From positions 184,694 through 248,693 of the forward strand of contig JAJVHX010000018.1 of assembly GCA_022072405.1 (NCBI GenBank): a stretch of DNA of 64,000 bases, in the 5' to 3' direction. Source of the stretch: Phycisphaerae bacterium (GTDB lineage Bacteria > Planctomycetota > Phycisphaerae > UBA1845 > CAIVHJ01). Below are positions 46,957 through 55,593 of this stretch, piece after piece. Below the pieces are notes generated by a model, which saw nothing but the letters and a program-made list of their open reading frames with translations, was not told where the DNA came from and did no database searches. The translations under genes were made by a program, and so were the position numbers. The stretch's first letter is position 1. Each line of letters opens with the position of its first letter.

Positions 46957-48744
46957 TCAGCTTTTGCTGTTACCGGAAGGCGACGGCCGCAACTGGATAT
47001 GGACTTCGCGCAACTGTTTCTCGGTCACTTCCGAGGGTGCCCCCATCAGCAGATCTTGGGCGCGCTGATTGAGCGGGAAGGCAATCACCTCGCGGATATT
47101 GGGCATATCCGCCAGCAGCATGGCCATGCGATCAATCCCCGGGGCGATGCCACCGTGCGGCGGCGCTCCGTAGTGAAACGCTTTCCACAACGCCGGGAAT
47201 TTGTGATGAACCACTTCGCGCGGATAACCGGCGATCTCGAACGCCCGCTCCATGATATCCGGCCGATGATTACGGATCGCCCCGCTGGAGAGCTCGATCC
47301 CATTGCAGACGATGTCGTACTGATAAGCCAGCACTTCCAACGGATCTTTCGTATTCAGCGCTTCCAATCCGCCCTGCGGCATGCTGAAGGGGTTGTGGCT
47401 GAAGTCGATTTTTTTTTCCTCTTCGTTCCATTCAAACATCGGGTAATCGACGATCCAGCAGAAGGCGGCCTGCGATGAATCGCGCAGCCCCAGTTGTTCG
47501 GCGAAATAAATCCGCATCTTGCCCATGAGGGTGTTGGTGGCGGTCCGGGGGCCGGCACCGAAGAAGAAGGCGTCGCCCACCTGGCAGCGGGCTTTTTCGA
47601 GCAATTGCTGCCGGATTTCCGGAGTGATGAATTTGGCGATGGCCCCTTTGGCTCCGTCGGGGGTCAGCACAAACCAGGCCAATCCGGCTGCCCCCTGCTC
47701 CTTGGCATAGCGTTCCGCGTCGTCGAAAAATTTTCGCGGCCGATCGGCACTCGCCGGAACCACCAACGCCTTGACCGCCCCGCCGCCAGCCACCGCCTGC
47801 GAAAACACGCGGAACTCACTGGCGCGGAACACTTCGCTCAGATCCTGCAGTTCCAGTCCGAAACGCAAATCGGGCTTATCGGAACCGTAACGCTCCAGGG
47901 CTTCGTGATAGGCCAGCCGCGGGAAGGGATCGGTCATGATCTTCTTGTTCGATAATTTTCGAAAAACGTCGAGCATCAGCCCCTCGACCACTTCAAACAC
48001 ATCTTCCTGTGTGACGTAACTCATCTCCAGGTCGAGCTGATAAAATTCGCCGGGGCTGCGATCGGCCCGGGCGTCCTCATCACGGAAGCAGGGCGCGATC
48101 TGAAAGTAGCGGTCAAATCCTGAGATCATCAGCAGCTGCTTGAACTGCTGGGGTGCCTGCGGCAGGGCGTAGAATTTACCGGGATGGATGCGGCTGGGCA
48201 CCAGATAATCGCGGGCCCCCTCCGGTGATGAGCTGGTCAATATCGGCGTGTGAAATTCCGTGAATCCGCGTGTCGTCAGGTAGTGGCGGATGTGCTGGCA
48301 GAGCTGGCTGCGTAATAGTATGTTGCTGTGCAGCCGTTCGCGCCGCAGATCGAGAAAGCGATATTCCAGCCGCAGGTCTTCCGGCGTATCGTCTTCGGTG
48401 TTGACCTGAAAAGGAATCTGCTCCGCAGCGCTTTCGATCAGCACCTGCTCCGCTACCACTTCGACCTGGCCGGTCGGCAGGTTGGGGTTGATATTGTCCT
48501 GGCTGCGGGCGACAACCCTGCCCGTAAGTATCAGCACGCTCTCCAGCTTGGTGCGGGCCAGATCATCAAGAAAGGTCGCATGGGCCGGGATCACCACCTG
48601 CGTCACCCCGTAATGGTCACGCAGATCGATAAACAGTACGCCGCCCAGGTCGCGTTTGCGGTGCAGCCAGCCGCCCAGCCGCACCACCTGCCCCACATCG
48701 TCGCTTCGCAACTGCCCGCATGTATGACTTCGATAAGGATGCAT
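46957..48744 (-). CDS. aspS: Aspartyl-tRNA synthetase
   Basis: 595 residues from ATG 48744 (GGAG 5 nt upstream; ATG 48762 possible). Charges tRNA-Asp, possibly also tRNA-Asn. OB-fold anticodon domain at the N-terminus (W-L-H-R-K-R-D-L-G-G), class II motif 2 F-R-D-E-D, the bacterial GAD insertion domain (about 285-420) and motif 3 G-G-I-A-P-G-I-D-R. Family length. Confidence 0.96.
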   Translation of the reverse strand: MHPYRSHTCGQLRSDDVGQVVRLGGWLHRKRDLGGVLFIDLRDHYGVTQVVIPAHATFLDDLARTKLESVLILTGRVVARSQDNINPNLPTGQVEVVAEQVLIESAAEQIPFQVNTEDDTPEDLRLEYRFLDLRRERLHSNILLRSQLCQHIRHYLTTRGFTEFHTPILTSSSPEGARDYLVPSRIHPGKFYALPQAPQQFKQLLMISGFDRYFQIAPCFRDEDARADRSPGEFYQLDLEMSYVTQEDVFEVVEGLMLDVFRKLSNKKIMTDPFPRLAYHEALERYGSDKPDLRFGLELQDLSEVFRASEFRVFSQAVAGGGAVKALVVPASADRPRKFFDDAERYAKEQGAAGLAWFVLTPDGAKGAIAKFITPEIRQQLLEKARCQVGDAFFFGAGPRTATNTLMGKMRIYFAEQLGLRDSSQAAFCWIVDYPMFEWNEEEKKIDFSHNPFSMPQGGLEALNTKDPLEVLAYQYDIVCNGIELSSGAIRNHRPDIMERAFEIAGYPREVVHHKFPALWKAFHYGAPPHGGIAPGIDRMAMLLADMPNIREVIAFPLNQRAQDLLMGAPSEVTEKQLREVHIQLRPSPSGNSKS

Positions 48745-48824
48745 ATAGACTCCATCCGCCATTCGCCCGCCCGGGCGCCGGTGCTGAATAATATGTGAAA
48801 TCGTCCAACGGGAGAAAAGGGCTA

Positions 48825-50981
48825 TTATAATGGCTGGGCGTGGGTTTGGTAGAGCTTGCGATACAACTCGCAATTGTTCAGTATTTGTTCATGCGGGCCG
48901 ACGGCCACCAGCCGCCCGCGATCGAAAACGGCGATCTGGTCGGCATCGGTGATGGTGGCGATCCGATGGGCGATCACCAGGCTGGTCCGCCCCTTCATGA
49001 ATTCAGTCGTGGCCTGATGAATCTTCTTTTCGCTGTCCACGTCAATCTGACTGGTGGCTTCATCGAAGATAAAGATCGGGGCATTGCGATAGATGGCCCG
49101 GGCCAGCGCCAACCGCTGCCGTTCACCGCCTGACAGCGTGGCGCCGAATTCTCCCAGGATCGTGTCATAGCCGTTGGGCAGTCGTTCGACAAATTCGTGG
49201 GCATGGGCCTGCTTCGCCGCCGCCACCAGTCGCGCCTCATCCGGTTTGCTCACCCCATAGGCGATGTTCTCGCGCACGGTCAGGGCAAAAACCACCGCAT
49301 CCTGTGTCACCAGGCTGATCTGCTCACGCAGCGAACTAAGCCGGTGTTGGGCCACCGGCCGATCATCAAAATAAATTCCGCCCTGCTGCGGCTCCAGAAA
49401 CCGCTCCAGCAGGCTGATCACCGTCGTCTTGCCGCTGCCATTCGGCCCGACCAGCGCCACCTTCTGACCCTTCTGGATCGTGAGCGTCACCCCGGCAAGG
49501 GCCGGCTGTTCCGTTTCGGGATAGGTGTAATGAAGATCACGAAACTCGATGGTGCGTTGCAGGGGCGGCAAGGGGGGCAGATATTCCGTCGCCGTCGATT
49601 CGATCGGATGGTCCATCAATTCGAAAATCCGCGCTGCCGCACCGTCCGCCCGGGCCAGTCGCGGATAGATTTCCGCAATCTTCTTCGCCGAATCGAACAG
49701 CTTCGCCAGACAGCCGATCAGCAGAATAAATTTCTCCGGTGACAACTCGCCTTTAAAGACATACTCCGCCAGAAACATCACTCCGCCCATCGCCACCAGC
49801 ATGCCCAGAATTTCCAACGCCGGGCTGGACGCCGCCTCCAGCCGCTCGATTTTCAGAATCTGTTCGATCAGCCGCCGATCGGCTCGCCACATCCGCCGCC
49901 GCTCGTGCACCTGGTTGTTGTAGGCCCGCACCACCCGCATCCCGCTCAGCGTCGCGTTGATCACGCTCATCATGTAGGCATAACCCTGCAGCAGTTTGCG
50001 GTTGGCTTTGCGGATTTTCTTGCCGATCCAGCCCAGCAACCCGCCCATGATCGGCCCCGCCACCAGCACGAATAGCGTGATCCGCCAATCAAGAAACAGG
50101 GCCAATATCAGCATCACCACCACATAAATCGGTTCAATGGTCAGCTTGCCGAAGAGCGCTACATACCCCTTCTGCACATCCTGAAAATCGGTCACCGCCC
50201 GGCTCATCGTCTCGCTCAGCCGTTTGCCGAACCAGGTCATCGGCAGATGCATCACCGTGCGATACAAATGCCGCCGCATATCCATCACGCTGCGCGAAGC
50301 CACAATGGCCACCAGAAACTGCGCTCCGAAGCGGCAGAACGCCCCCCCCACCACCACGACCAGCAATCCCATAAAGACCCGAAAAAGTGTTTCGCGCTTG
50401 GCGGCCGGTGTGTTTTCGGTCGGCAATTGTCTGGCCAACGCGCTGATGACATTTACCCAGAGTTCCTGACCATAGCCCCCGTGGGGTAGCGCCGGACTGA
50501 TCCTATCTGCTTCGGTGCTGGCCGGAGAGAGCCGTCGGAAAGTCGGCATCTTGCGCTCAGTAGCCATGTATTCCAGCAACCGTAACGGCGTGGCCTCGGT
50601 GTCGACTACGGCAACATCAAGCATCAGGGCGTCGCCTACGCGAACACCGGCAGCGGCCAGCGGCGAATCGTTTTTCAGCTCGGTGACGATTAGCGCCGAA
50701 AAGGGCACTTCGATCTGGAACTCGCCATGCCGGTCCGGACGATAGGCCTGCAGCTTGACCTGCCAGACCTGCTCCGCCGAAGTCCGATTGAGATTGAAAC
50801 GCGGCCCCTCCTCGCTGAGCAGTAGCTGCAGCATCGGGATCAGCGCCCCCAGCCCGGCGGCAAACGTAAAAGCCTGCCCGATCGACAGCAGCACTGCCCA
50901 GACGATCCGCCGTCGCTGCGGCCGCAGAAACCGCAGCGATCGCCGAAAGGATCGCAGATTCTTGCTTGCTTCTTCCGCCAT
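48825..50981 (-). CDS. ABC exporter (fused membrane/ATPase) with PDZ-like external loop
   Basis: 718 residues from ATG 50981. TM1 spans about 27-55. A loop of about 140 residues (58-195) precedes TM2 (200-226) and contains a PDZ-like segment: V-P-F-S-A-L-I-V, S-P-L-A-A-A-G-V-R-V-G-D-A-L-M (about 92-122). The rest is a type IV ABC exporter fold. The ATPase has G-P-N-G-S-G-K-T-T, L-S-G-G-E-R-Q-R, I-F-D-E-A-T-S and A-H-R-I. The MsbA/multidrug type makes lipid or drug export possible. Co-transcribed with a MarR regulator whose stop is 10 nt before its ATG. Confidence 0.87.
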   Translation of the reverse strand: MAEEASKNLRSFRRSLRFLRPQRRRIVWAVLLSIGQAFTFAAGLGALIPMLQLLLSEEGPRFNLNRTSAEQVWQVKLQAYRPDRHGEFQIEVPFSALIVTELKNDSPLAAAGVRVGDALMLDVAVVDTEATPLRLLEYMATERKMPTFRRLSPASTEADRISPALPHGGYGQELWVNVISALARQLPTENTPAAKRETLFRVFMGLLVVVVGGAFCRFGAQFLVAIVASRSVMDMRRHLYRTVMHLPMTWFGKRLSETMSRAVTDFQDVQKGYVALFGKLTIEPIYVVVMLILALFLDWRITLFVLVAGPIMGGLLGWIGKKIRKANRKLLQGYAYMMSVINATLSGMRVVRAYNNQVHERRRMWRADRRLIEQILKIERLEAASSPALEILGMLVAMGGVMFLAEYVFKGELSPEKFILLIGCLAKLFDSAKKIAEIYPRLARADGAAARIFELMDHPIESTATEYLPPLPPLQRTIEFRDLHYTYPETEQPALAGVTLTIQKGQKVALVGPNGSGKTTVISLLERFLEPQQGGIYFDDRPVAQHRLSSLREQISLVTQDAVVFALTVRENIAYGVSKPDEARLVAAAKQAHAHEFVERLPNGYDTILGEFGATLSGGERQRLALARAIYRNAPIFIFDEATSQIDVDSEKKIHQATTEFMKGRTSLVIAHRIATITDADQIAVFDRGRLVAVGPHEQILNNCELYRKLYQTHAQPL

Positions 50982-50991
50982 TACGCCTGAC

Positions 50992-51465
50992 CTAACTGCC
51001 ACTCATCATCAGCGTTTCCCAGTCGTTGCGAATGATCCGGCAGATGCGCATGAACTCCCGACAGTCTTTACTGGAGAGCGATCCCAGCATCTGGGTGATG
51101 CTCTGCCGCCGGAGGGATCGATAGGACTGGTGCGCCTCCGCACCGCCTTTGGTCATCTCCACATCCACCCGCCGCTTGTCGCGCGGATTGATCTTGCAGC
51201 GAATCAGCCCGCCGCCGGGCCAACCCTCCAACGCCCGTACAATCCGCGACATCTGGGCCGGCAGCACACCGATGTGTTTCTGCAGCTCGCCCACCGTCAT
51301 CGAACCCAGGCGATTCAGCAGGTCCAGAGTCAGAAACTCCGTCTCTGATAAATCCGCCGTCCCCTGTTTGCGCGACCGGCTGCGCATGGCATAGCTCAGA
51401 ATCTGCATCTGAAACAGCTCGTCCGCCATCTGTTCCAACAGCAGAGTATGATTGGTATCGGGCAT
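50992..51465 (-). CDS. MarR-family regulator
   Basis: 157 residues from ATG 51465 (GAGGAAAG upstream). Winged helix with L-T-L-D-L-L-N-R-L-G-S-M-T-V-G-E-L-Q-K-H-I and the wing C-K-I-N-P-R-D-K-R-R-V-D-V. It precedes the ABC exporter gene by 10 nt and probably controls it in response to a small ligand. Confidence 0.85.
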   Translation of the reverse strand: MPDTNHTLLLEQMADELFQMQILSYAMRSRSRKQGTADLSETEFLTLDLLNRLGSMTVGELQKHIGVLPAQMSRIVRALEGWPGGGLIRCKINPRDKRRVDVEMTKGGAEAHQSYRSLRRQSITQMLGSLSSKDCREFMRICRIIRNDWETLMMSGS

Positions 51466-51602
51466 GATCGCTTTCCTCAATTCTGGCCGATAGGGCATGA
51501 TACCCCATTACCCGACCCCTTGGCTAACCGGGAGGTTTCCTCGTTCACCCCCAACCGGGGGCATGATATATTGGGACGTAAACTACTACGAAGGAACCAA
51601 TC

Positions 51603-52778
51603 ATGTTCGGCTGTCACATGCACATTTATCCCTGGGACTTGCTCGACGAAGGGCTGGAAGCGGTTCTGGAGCGATTACAGGGTGAAGCCGGGATCGATGG
51701 CTTGACCCTGGTGGCCATGCACGATGAGGTCGAGCAATTCCGCCCCCATCCGGCGGTGCTGCCCCGGGCGCTACACGCCACGGGCGGAGTCTGCTTCCAG
51801 CCCGGTCAAGAACACTATGTCACTACGCGCCTCCGCCCGCCCCAAATGGAAGGCTTACGCAAAACCGACGTGGTCGCCCTGGTGGCTGAAGCCTGCCAGC
51901 GGCGAGGCTTGCGACTGCGCCTGGCGCTGACCCCCTGGTACTCTCGCCGGCTGGTGCAGCGCCATCCGGAAATCGCCAGTAAAAATCTATTCGGCGATCC
52001 CAGCCGCCACAGTCTGTGTCCCAGCCATGCCGACGTGATCCACTATTTCTCCGCTGTGATGCGCGATCTGTACGATTATGAAAGCGTGGAAGCGGTGGTG
52101 GTGGATCATTTGGACTGGCCGGTGGCCACCGATCCCCAGGCCTTCGATGGCGCCAGCTTGTTGTTCGGTCCGGAAGGGGCCGATCTGTTAAAAGTCTGTT
52201 TTTGTGAATCCTGTCTGCAGCAAGCCGATGCGGTGGGTCTCGATGGTGAGCTGGCCCGCCGCCAGGCGCGGCTGCTGTTTGATCGACTCTGCCAGTCCAC
52301 CGAAACCCCCTCGTTCACCCCGGATTACAAGGTCGAACAAAATCGGGTGTTGATGGATTATCTGCAATGGCGGGCGGATCAGCCGCTCCGCTGGGTTCAA
52401 CGCTGGTTGCGAGACGGCTCCAGGCCGCTGGTGATTTCTGCTCCGCTGGGACTGACGCCCGACTGGCTCGCCCGCCATCTGCCCCAATGGCTGGAAGCCG
52501 CCCGTTTTCTGCAGGTGCCCATCGAGGCCCTCGAAACCCTGATCGGCGAACTGAGCCAATCCACCCCGTCGATTCAGCCCCGCTCATTTCGCAACATGGA
52601 GTTATTGCTAGCCCTCGACGATGGCCTGGTCGAAGAATCTGCAGAAATCGTTCGCCAACTCTCCTGGGCCGCCCAAGCCGGCGTCGCGGGAGCCGCCATT
52701 CGCCATTATGGCGTCGCCCTGCCCCGCTATTGGACCGGCCTGCATCAGGGACTCCGCCACGCCCGCCGCCAGGCATAA
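51603..52778 (+). CDS. Putative TIM-barrel glycoside hydrolase-like protein
   Basis: 391 residues. M-H-I-Y-P-W-D, L-A-L-T-P-W-Y, V-V-V-D-H-L-D-W-P (a D-H-x-D active-site-like turn) and C-F-C-E-S-C near residue 200 match the predicted alpha-amylase/GH-like barrel proteins common in planctomycetes. No signal peptide, so cytoplasmic. Reaction unknown. It begins 137 nt after the divergent MarR gene. Confidence 0.6.
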   Translation: MFGCHMHIYPWDLLDEGLEAVLERLQGEAGIDGLTLVAMHDEVEQFRPHPAVLPRALHATGGVCFQPGQEHYVTTRLRPPQMEGLRKTDVVALVAEACQRRGLRLRLALTPWYSRRLVQRHPEIASKNLFGDPSRHSLCPSHADVIHYFSAVMRDLYDYESVEAVVVDHLDWPVATDPQAFDGASLLFGPEGADLLKVCFCESCLQQADAVGLDGELARRQARLLFDRLCQSTETPSFTPDYKVEQNRVLMDYLQWRADQPLRWVQRWLRDGSRPLVISAPLGLTPDWLARHLPQWLEAARFLQVPIEALETLIGELSQSTPSIQPRSFRNMELLLALDDGLVEESAEIVRQLSWAAQAGVAGAAIRHYGVALPRYWTGLHQGLRHARRQA

Positions 52779-52968
52779 TTTTTCGAGGTCCAATAATAGC
52801 GGGTTTTATGGTTGATCGGCCCGGGTACCGCGATTATGGGGTCAATGGTTCTAATCTTGTGCTAATCAACTGAAAGATTATTCTTCGCCATGAGTAGTCA
52901 GGGTGAACACCTCGAAGTGTCTGCATGTCAATTTGATCTTTTGTAACATCTTTTTCAGGAGCGGACAC

Positions 52969-53219
52969 GTGGGGAAAAACAACATAGGCAAATTGTTTTG
53001 GCTCGCGAAACGGTGCGTTCGTTGAACCAGCAGCAGCTCGGCAATGTAATGGGGGGATCGTGGCTTTTCATCACGACGACCACGGTGACGCTGCTGCCGG
53101 TGTCATATGCGCTGACCTGTGATCACTCTCGCCCCCAAGCGCCCTATTTTACAAATTATTGCCCGACCGCCGCTTGCCAGCAAAACAGTGTTCATTCGGC
53201 ATGCACCGCCTGCCAATAG
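52969..53219 (+). CDS. RiPP-like precursor peptide 2, leader frameshifted
   Basis: The GTG at 52969 has AGGAG 7 nt upstream and begins M-G-K-N-N-I-G-K-L, matching the start of precursor 1 (M-G-K-H-Q-I-T-K-L). A run of four T residues (52996-52999) then breaks the frame: the GTG frame stops after 18 codons. The +1 frame continues as L-A-R-E-T-V-R-S-L...G-G. One extra T would restore K-L-F-L-A-R-E-T-V-R. After the GG come a Thr-rich hydrophobic stretch and five cysteines, with N-Y-C-P-T-A-A-C and C-T-A-C-Q at the end. It is either a pseudogene, a slippage switch or a sequencing indel; the core itself is intact. A TTG at 52998 could start it without a ribosome site. Confidence 0.65.
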
Positions 53220-53318
53220 GGATTTTGGGGCATTTACAGAGAAGCCGCAGCAAGAAACACCGGGAACAGATAACCCGGATTAAACAGGGATTCATTCTAT
53301 ATTTTGGAGAGAGTTAGT

Positions 53319-53612
53319 ATGGGACGACGTCAACTCAAACTGGTAATGGTTCGTGAAACGGTTCGGGCATTAAACGGTCAACAGCTCGGTGAAGTGGGCG
53401 GTGGAATTGTCTCCAGCACCCCTTCTGCGCTCAGCATCCTCAGCGTTTCAATCAGCGTTGTGAGTACGGCAGTTTCGTACGCCGCAGGCTGTGATCTGCC
53501 GCGTCCCAAAGCTGCGGTCTATTCAAACTATTGTCCGACCGCCGCCTGCCCGCAGAACAGCGTTCAATCGCAGTGTGTGGTCTGCAGCGGTGTCTCCAGC
53601 CGGCAGAATTAA
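53319..53612 (+). CDS. RiPP-like precursor peptide 3
   Basis: 97 residues from ATG 53319 (GGAGAGAG upstream). Leader M-G-R-R-Q-L-K-L-V-M-V-R-E-T-V-R-A-L ending G-G-G (27-29), then a Ser/Val-rich hydrophobic stretch (about 30-58) and a tail with C-D-L-P-R-P, N-Y-C-P-T-A-A-C and C-V-V-C. The cysteine spacing (C-x13-C-x4-C-x8-C-x2-C) is identical to that of precursor 2 and close to that of precursor 1. It lies 99 nt after precursor 2 in the same direction and is followed by a terminator, so the two form a small operon. No modification or export enzyme is adjacent. Confidence 0.78.
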   Translation: MGRRQLKLVMVRETVRALNGQQLGEVGGGIVSSTPSALSILSVSISVVSTAVSYAAGCDLPRPKAAVYSNYCPTAACPQNSVQSQCVVCSGVSSRQN

Positions 53613-53637
53613 AGCGGCGACGCCGGTTGATACTTTA

Positions 53638-53679
53638 CGAGCCTGCGGGAGAATTCTGGTCCGGCAGGTTCGTTTTTTT
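53638..53679 (+). terminator. Rho-independent terminator after precursor 3
   Basis: CGAGCCTGC (53638-53646) pairs with GCAGGTTCG (53664-53672), then seven T residues. It reaches the stop codon of the convergent gene. Confidence 0.85.
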
Positions 53680-55582
53680 ACTGCCGCGTTGAGGTGCTCG
53701 GGGCGCTGCTGGGAAATGCCAGGGTAATGACCAGGTTGCCGAACTGCAGCTGTTCATCGCCAACCTGTGTATATTCGATCCAGGAAACACTCGCACCGAG
53801 TGCGCTCAGAAAATCCAGCAGCAAGCGCGTATCCGTCAGCAATCCGTGAAAGCTCTGGTAGGTCGGCTCGGGCAACGCAATCGGCACGTCGCGGATCAGC
53901 CCGCCGCGTTCAAGGCGCAGTACGCGCTGCCGTCCGGCGGCGGGGTCTTCCAGCCGGCGGCGCAGATCGGCCCGGCTGTCGCGCAATGTCAGCATCTGAC
54001 CGTCGATGCCCACGATATAATCACCCGGCTGCAATAATCCACTCGCCGAATGATCCTCCCGTACACTGATTACATATACTTTGCCCGGGGTGCGTGGATT
54101 ATCTTTTGCCAACCGGGCTCCCAGCCGGATCGACGTGTCCCGGAAATAATCGCGCAACGTCTGATACCATTCATTCTCCAGCAGGCCCTCTTCGTCCGCG
54201 AGTAACACCCGCAAGGGTGCTAAGCCCGCGAGAGCGGCTTGCGGCTGCAACGCCACCACTAATCCGGCAGCCGACGGCGCTTCCGGGTGATGTGCTCCGA
54301 CGCGCGTGCGCCATTCACCGGCGGGTTTTTCACCGGCAACGAGCATCTCGGGCAGCAGCTCCGCCGGACTGGCTAACAGCAACTGCCCTTGGCGCTGAGC
54401 CAGCCCGAATTGTCGAAAAGTGGTCGATTCCGGTGCTGGATTTTCCAGTCGATACCAGGGCGCGTTTTCCTCACCCTCTTTGTGGAACTGCCAGTTGGTG
54501 GCCGTGCCAGCCGAGGGGTGAGCATTCAGATTGGCACAGACCGCCGGCAGCAACTGCGTCAGCAATTGCATCACTTCCGCGGCCTGCGGCGCCCGAATAA
54601 TCACTCCGATGCCCGTCTCGCGATGTTTGTCCCCCGGCCTCAGCAGCAGCGTAACTTGTGGCCCGGTGGCTCCGCTGGTCAGTGCACCGGTTACTTCCGC
54701 CTCCAGCAGCCCTCGCGCCACATGCCAGTAGAACGGAGTAGCGTCGGCCTTCGATTGGCCACTGATTTTCTGCAGCCAGGCGGCCGTATCGGTGCTGGTC
54801 ATCAACACGGCCGCTGCACCATCCGGCACCCAGCGCAACTGTTCCGCATCCACGTGGCCACTGCGGACGCGTTGCGGTTCCTTCAACCAAATCCGGCAAC
54901 GCAGTTCCTGGCCAGCCAATTGAATCATCGCTGCTCCGGCAGCCCCCTCATTGCTGTCGGCGGATCCCGCCCAGTAGATCCAACCCAGCGCCGCCGATTC
55001 CACGCGCGCGCCCAGGTCATTGAATGCCGGAACATCAGCTAACCGTGCGCCCTCCAGTCCGGCCAGCAGCGGTAGGCATTGTTGAAAAAGGGTGCCCTCC
55101 TGCCCCACTTCACTGAAGATGAAACACAGTCCGTTGGTGGCGATCCATAGTTTGCGCGGTGTCTTATAGACCCGTACGCCAGCCGGCCCGCTCTGCCGCT
55201 CCTCTTCTTTGAGCATCAGCGCTTTCTCAAAGGGTTGTGGATCCTGCGGAATCACCAGCGTCAACCCGCCCCGGCGATCCTGCCAGTTACGAGCGGCCAC
55301 CACCACCCGGCTGTTCGCCAGAAATTCACCCAGCGCTGAATCGCGCCCCGCCACCGGATCAACCCCCAAAGCCGCTCCCGCCGTGCCCAACCGCTGCAAC
55401 AACTGCTGCCATCCCGACCGATCCTGCACGCGAAAATAAAAACCCGTTTCCGCTGGCAGATAATTCGCCAGCGACTCCTCCGCCGCCGGCGCGCTGGCCG
55501 ACTGCCCCCACGCCGCCGAACCCATCCACGACAGTATCCCCAGCGCCATCAAAATTTTTATTTGTATACATAGCCGAACCAT
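53678..55582 (-). CDS. Exported PDZ-domain protein, unknown function
   Basis: 634 residues with a signal peptide (cleavage near A-A-W-G-Q-S). The long middle part (30-450) resembles DUF3352-like extracellular proteins of planctomycetes (Y-L-P-A-E-T-G-F-Y near the start). A PDZ domain is at about 485-570 (L-L-Q-P-G-D-Y-I-V-G-I-D-G). It starts 11 nt after the serpin-like gene, on the same strand, and lies downstream of an ECF sigma/anti-sigma pair, suggesting an envelope regulon. Confidence 0.68.
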   Translation of the reverse strand: MVRLCIQIKILMALGILSWMGSAAWGQSASAPAAEESLANYLPAETGFYFRVQDRSGWQQLLQRLGTAGAALGVDPVAGRDSALGEFLANSRVVVAARNWQDRRGGLTLVIPQDPQPFEKALMLKEEERQSGPAGVRVYKTPRKLWIATNGLCFIFSEVGQEGTLFQQCLPLLAGLEGARLADVPAFNDLGARVESAALGWIYWAGSADSNEGAAGAAMIQLAGQELRCRIWLKEPQRVRSGHVDAEQLRWVPDGAAAVLMTSTDTAAWLQKISGQSKADATPFYWHVARGLLEAEVTGALTSGATGPQVTLLLRPGDKHRETGIGVIIRAPQAAEVMQLLTQLLPAVCANLNAHPSAGTATNWQFHKEGEENAPWYRLENPAPESTTFRQFGLAQRQGQLLLASPAELLPEMLVAGEKPAGEWRTRVGAHHPEAPSAAGLVVALQPQAALAGLAPLRVLLADEEGLLENEWYQTLRDYFRDTSIRLGARLAKDNPRTPGKVYVISVREDHSASGLLQPGDYIVGIDGQMLTLRDSRADLRRRLEDPAAGRQRVLRLERGGLIRDVPIALPEPTYQSFHGLLTDTRLLLDFLSALGASVSWIEYTQVGDEQLQFGNLVITLAFPSSAPSTSTRQ

Positions 55583-55593
55583 CGATCACCTGT

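Noticed and set aside
46865..47068. 67-codon plus-strand frame after the regulator
   Set aside because: Overlaps the 3' end of aspS on the other strand; no ribosome site or similarity.
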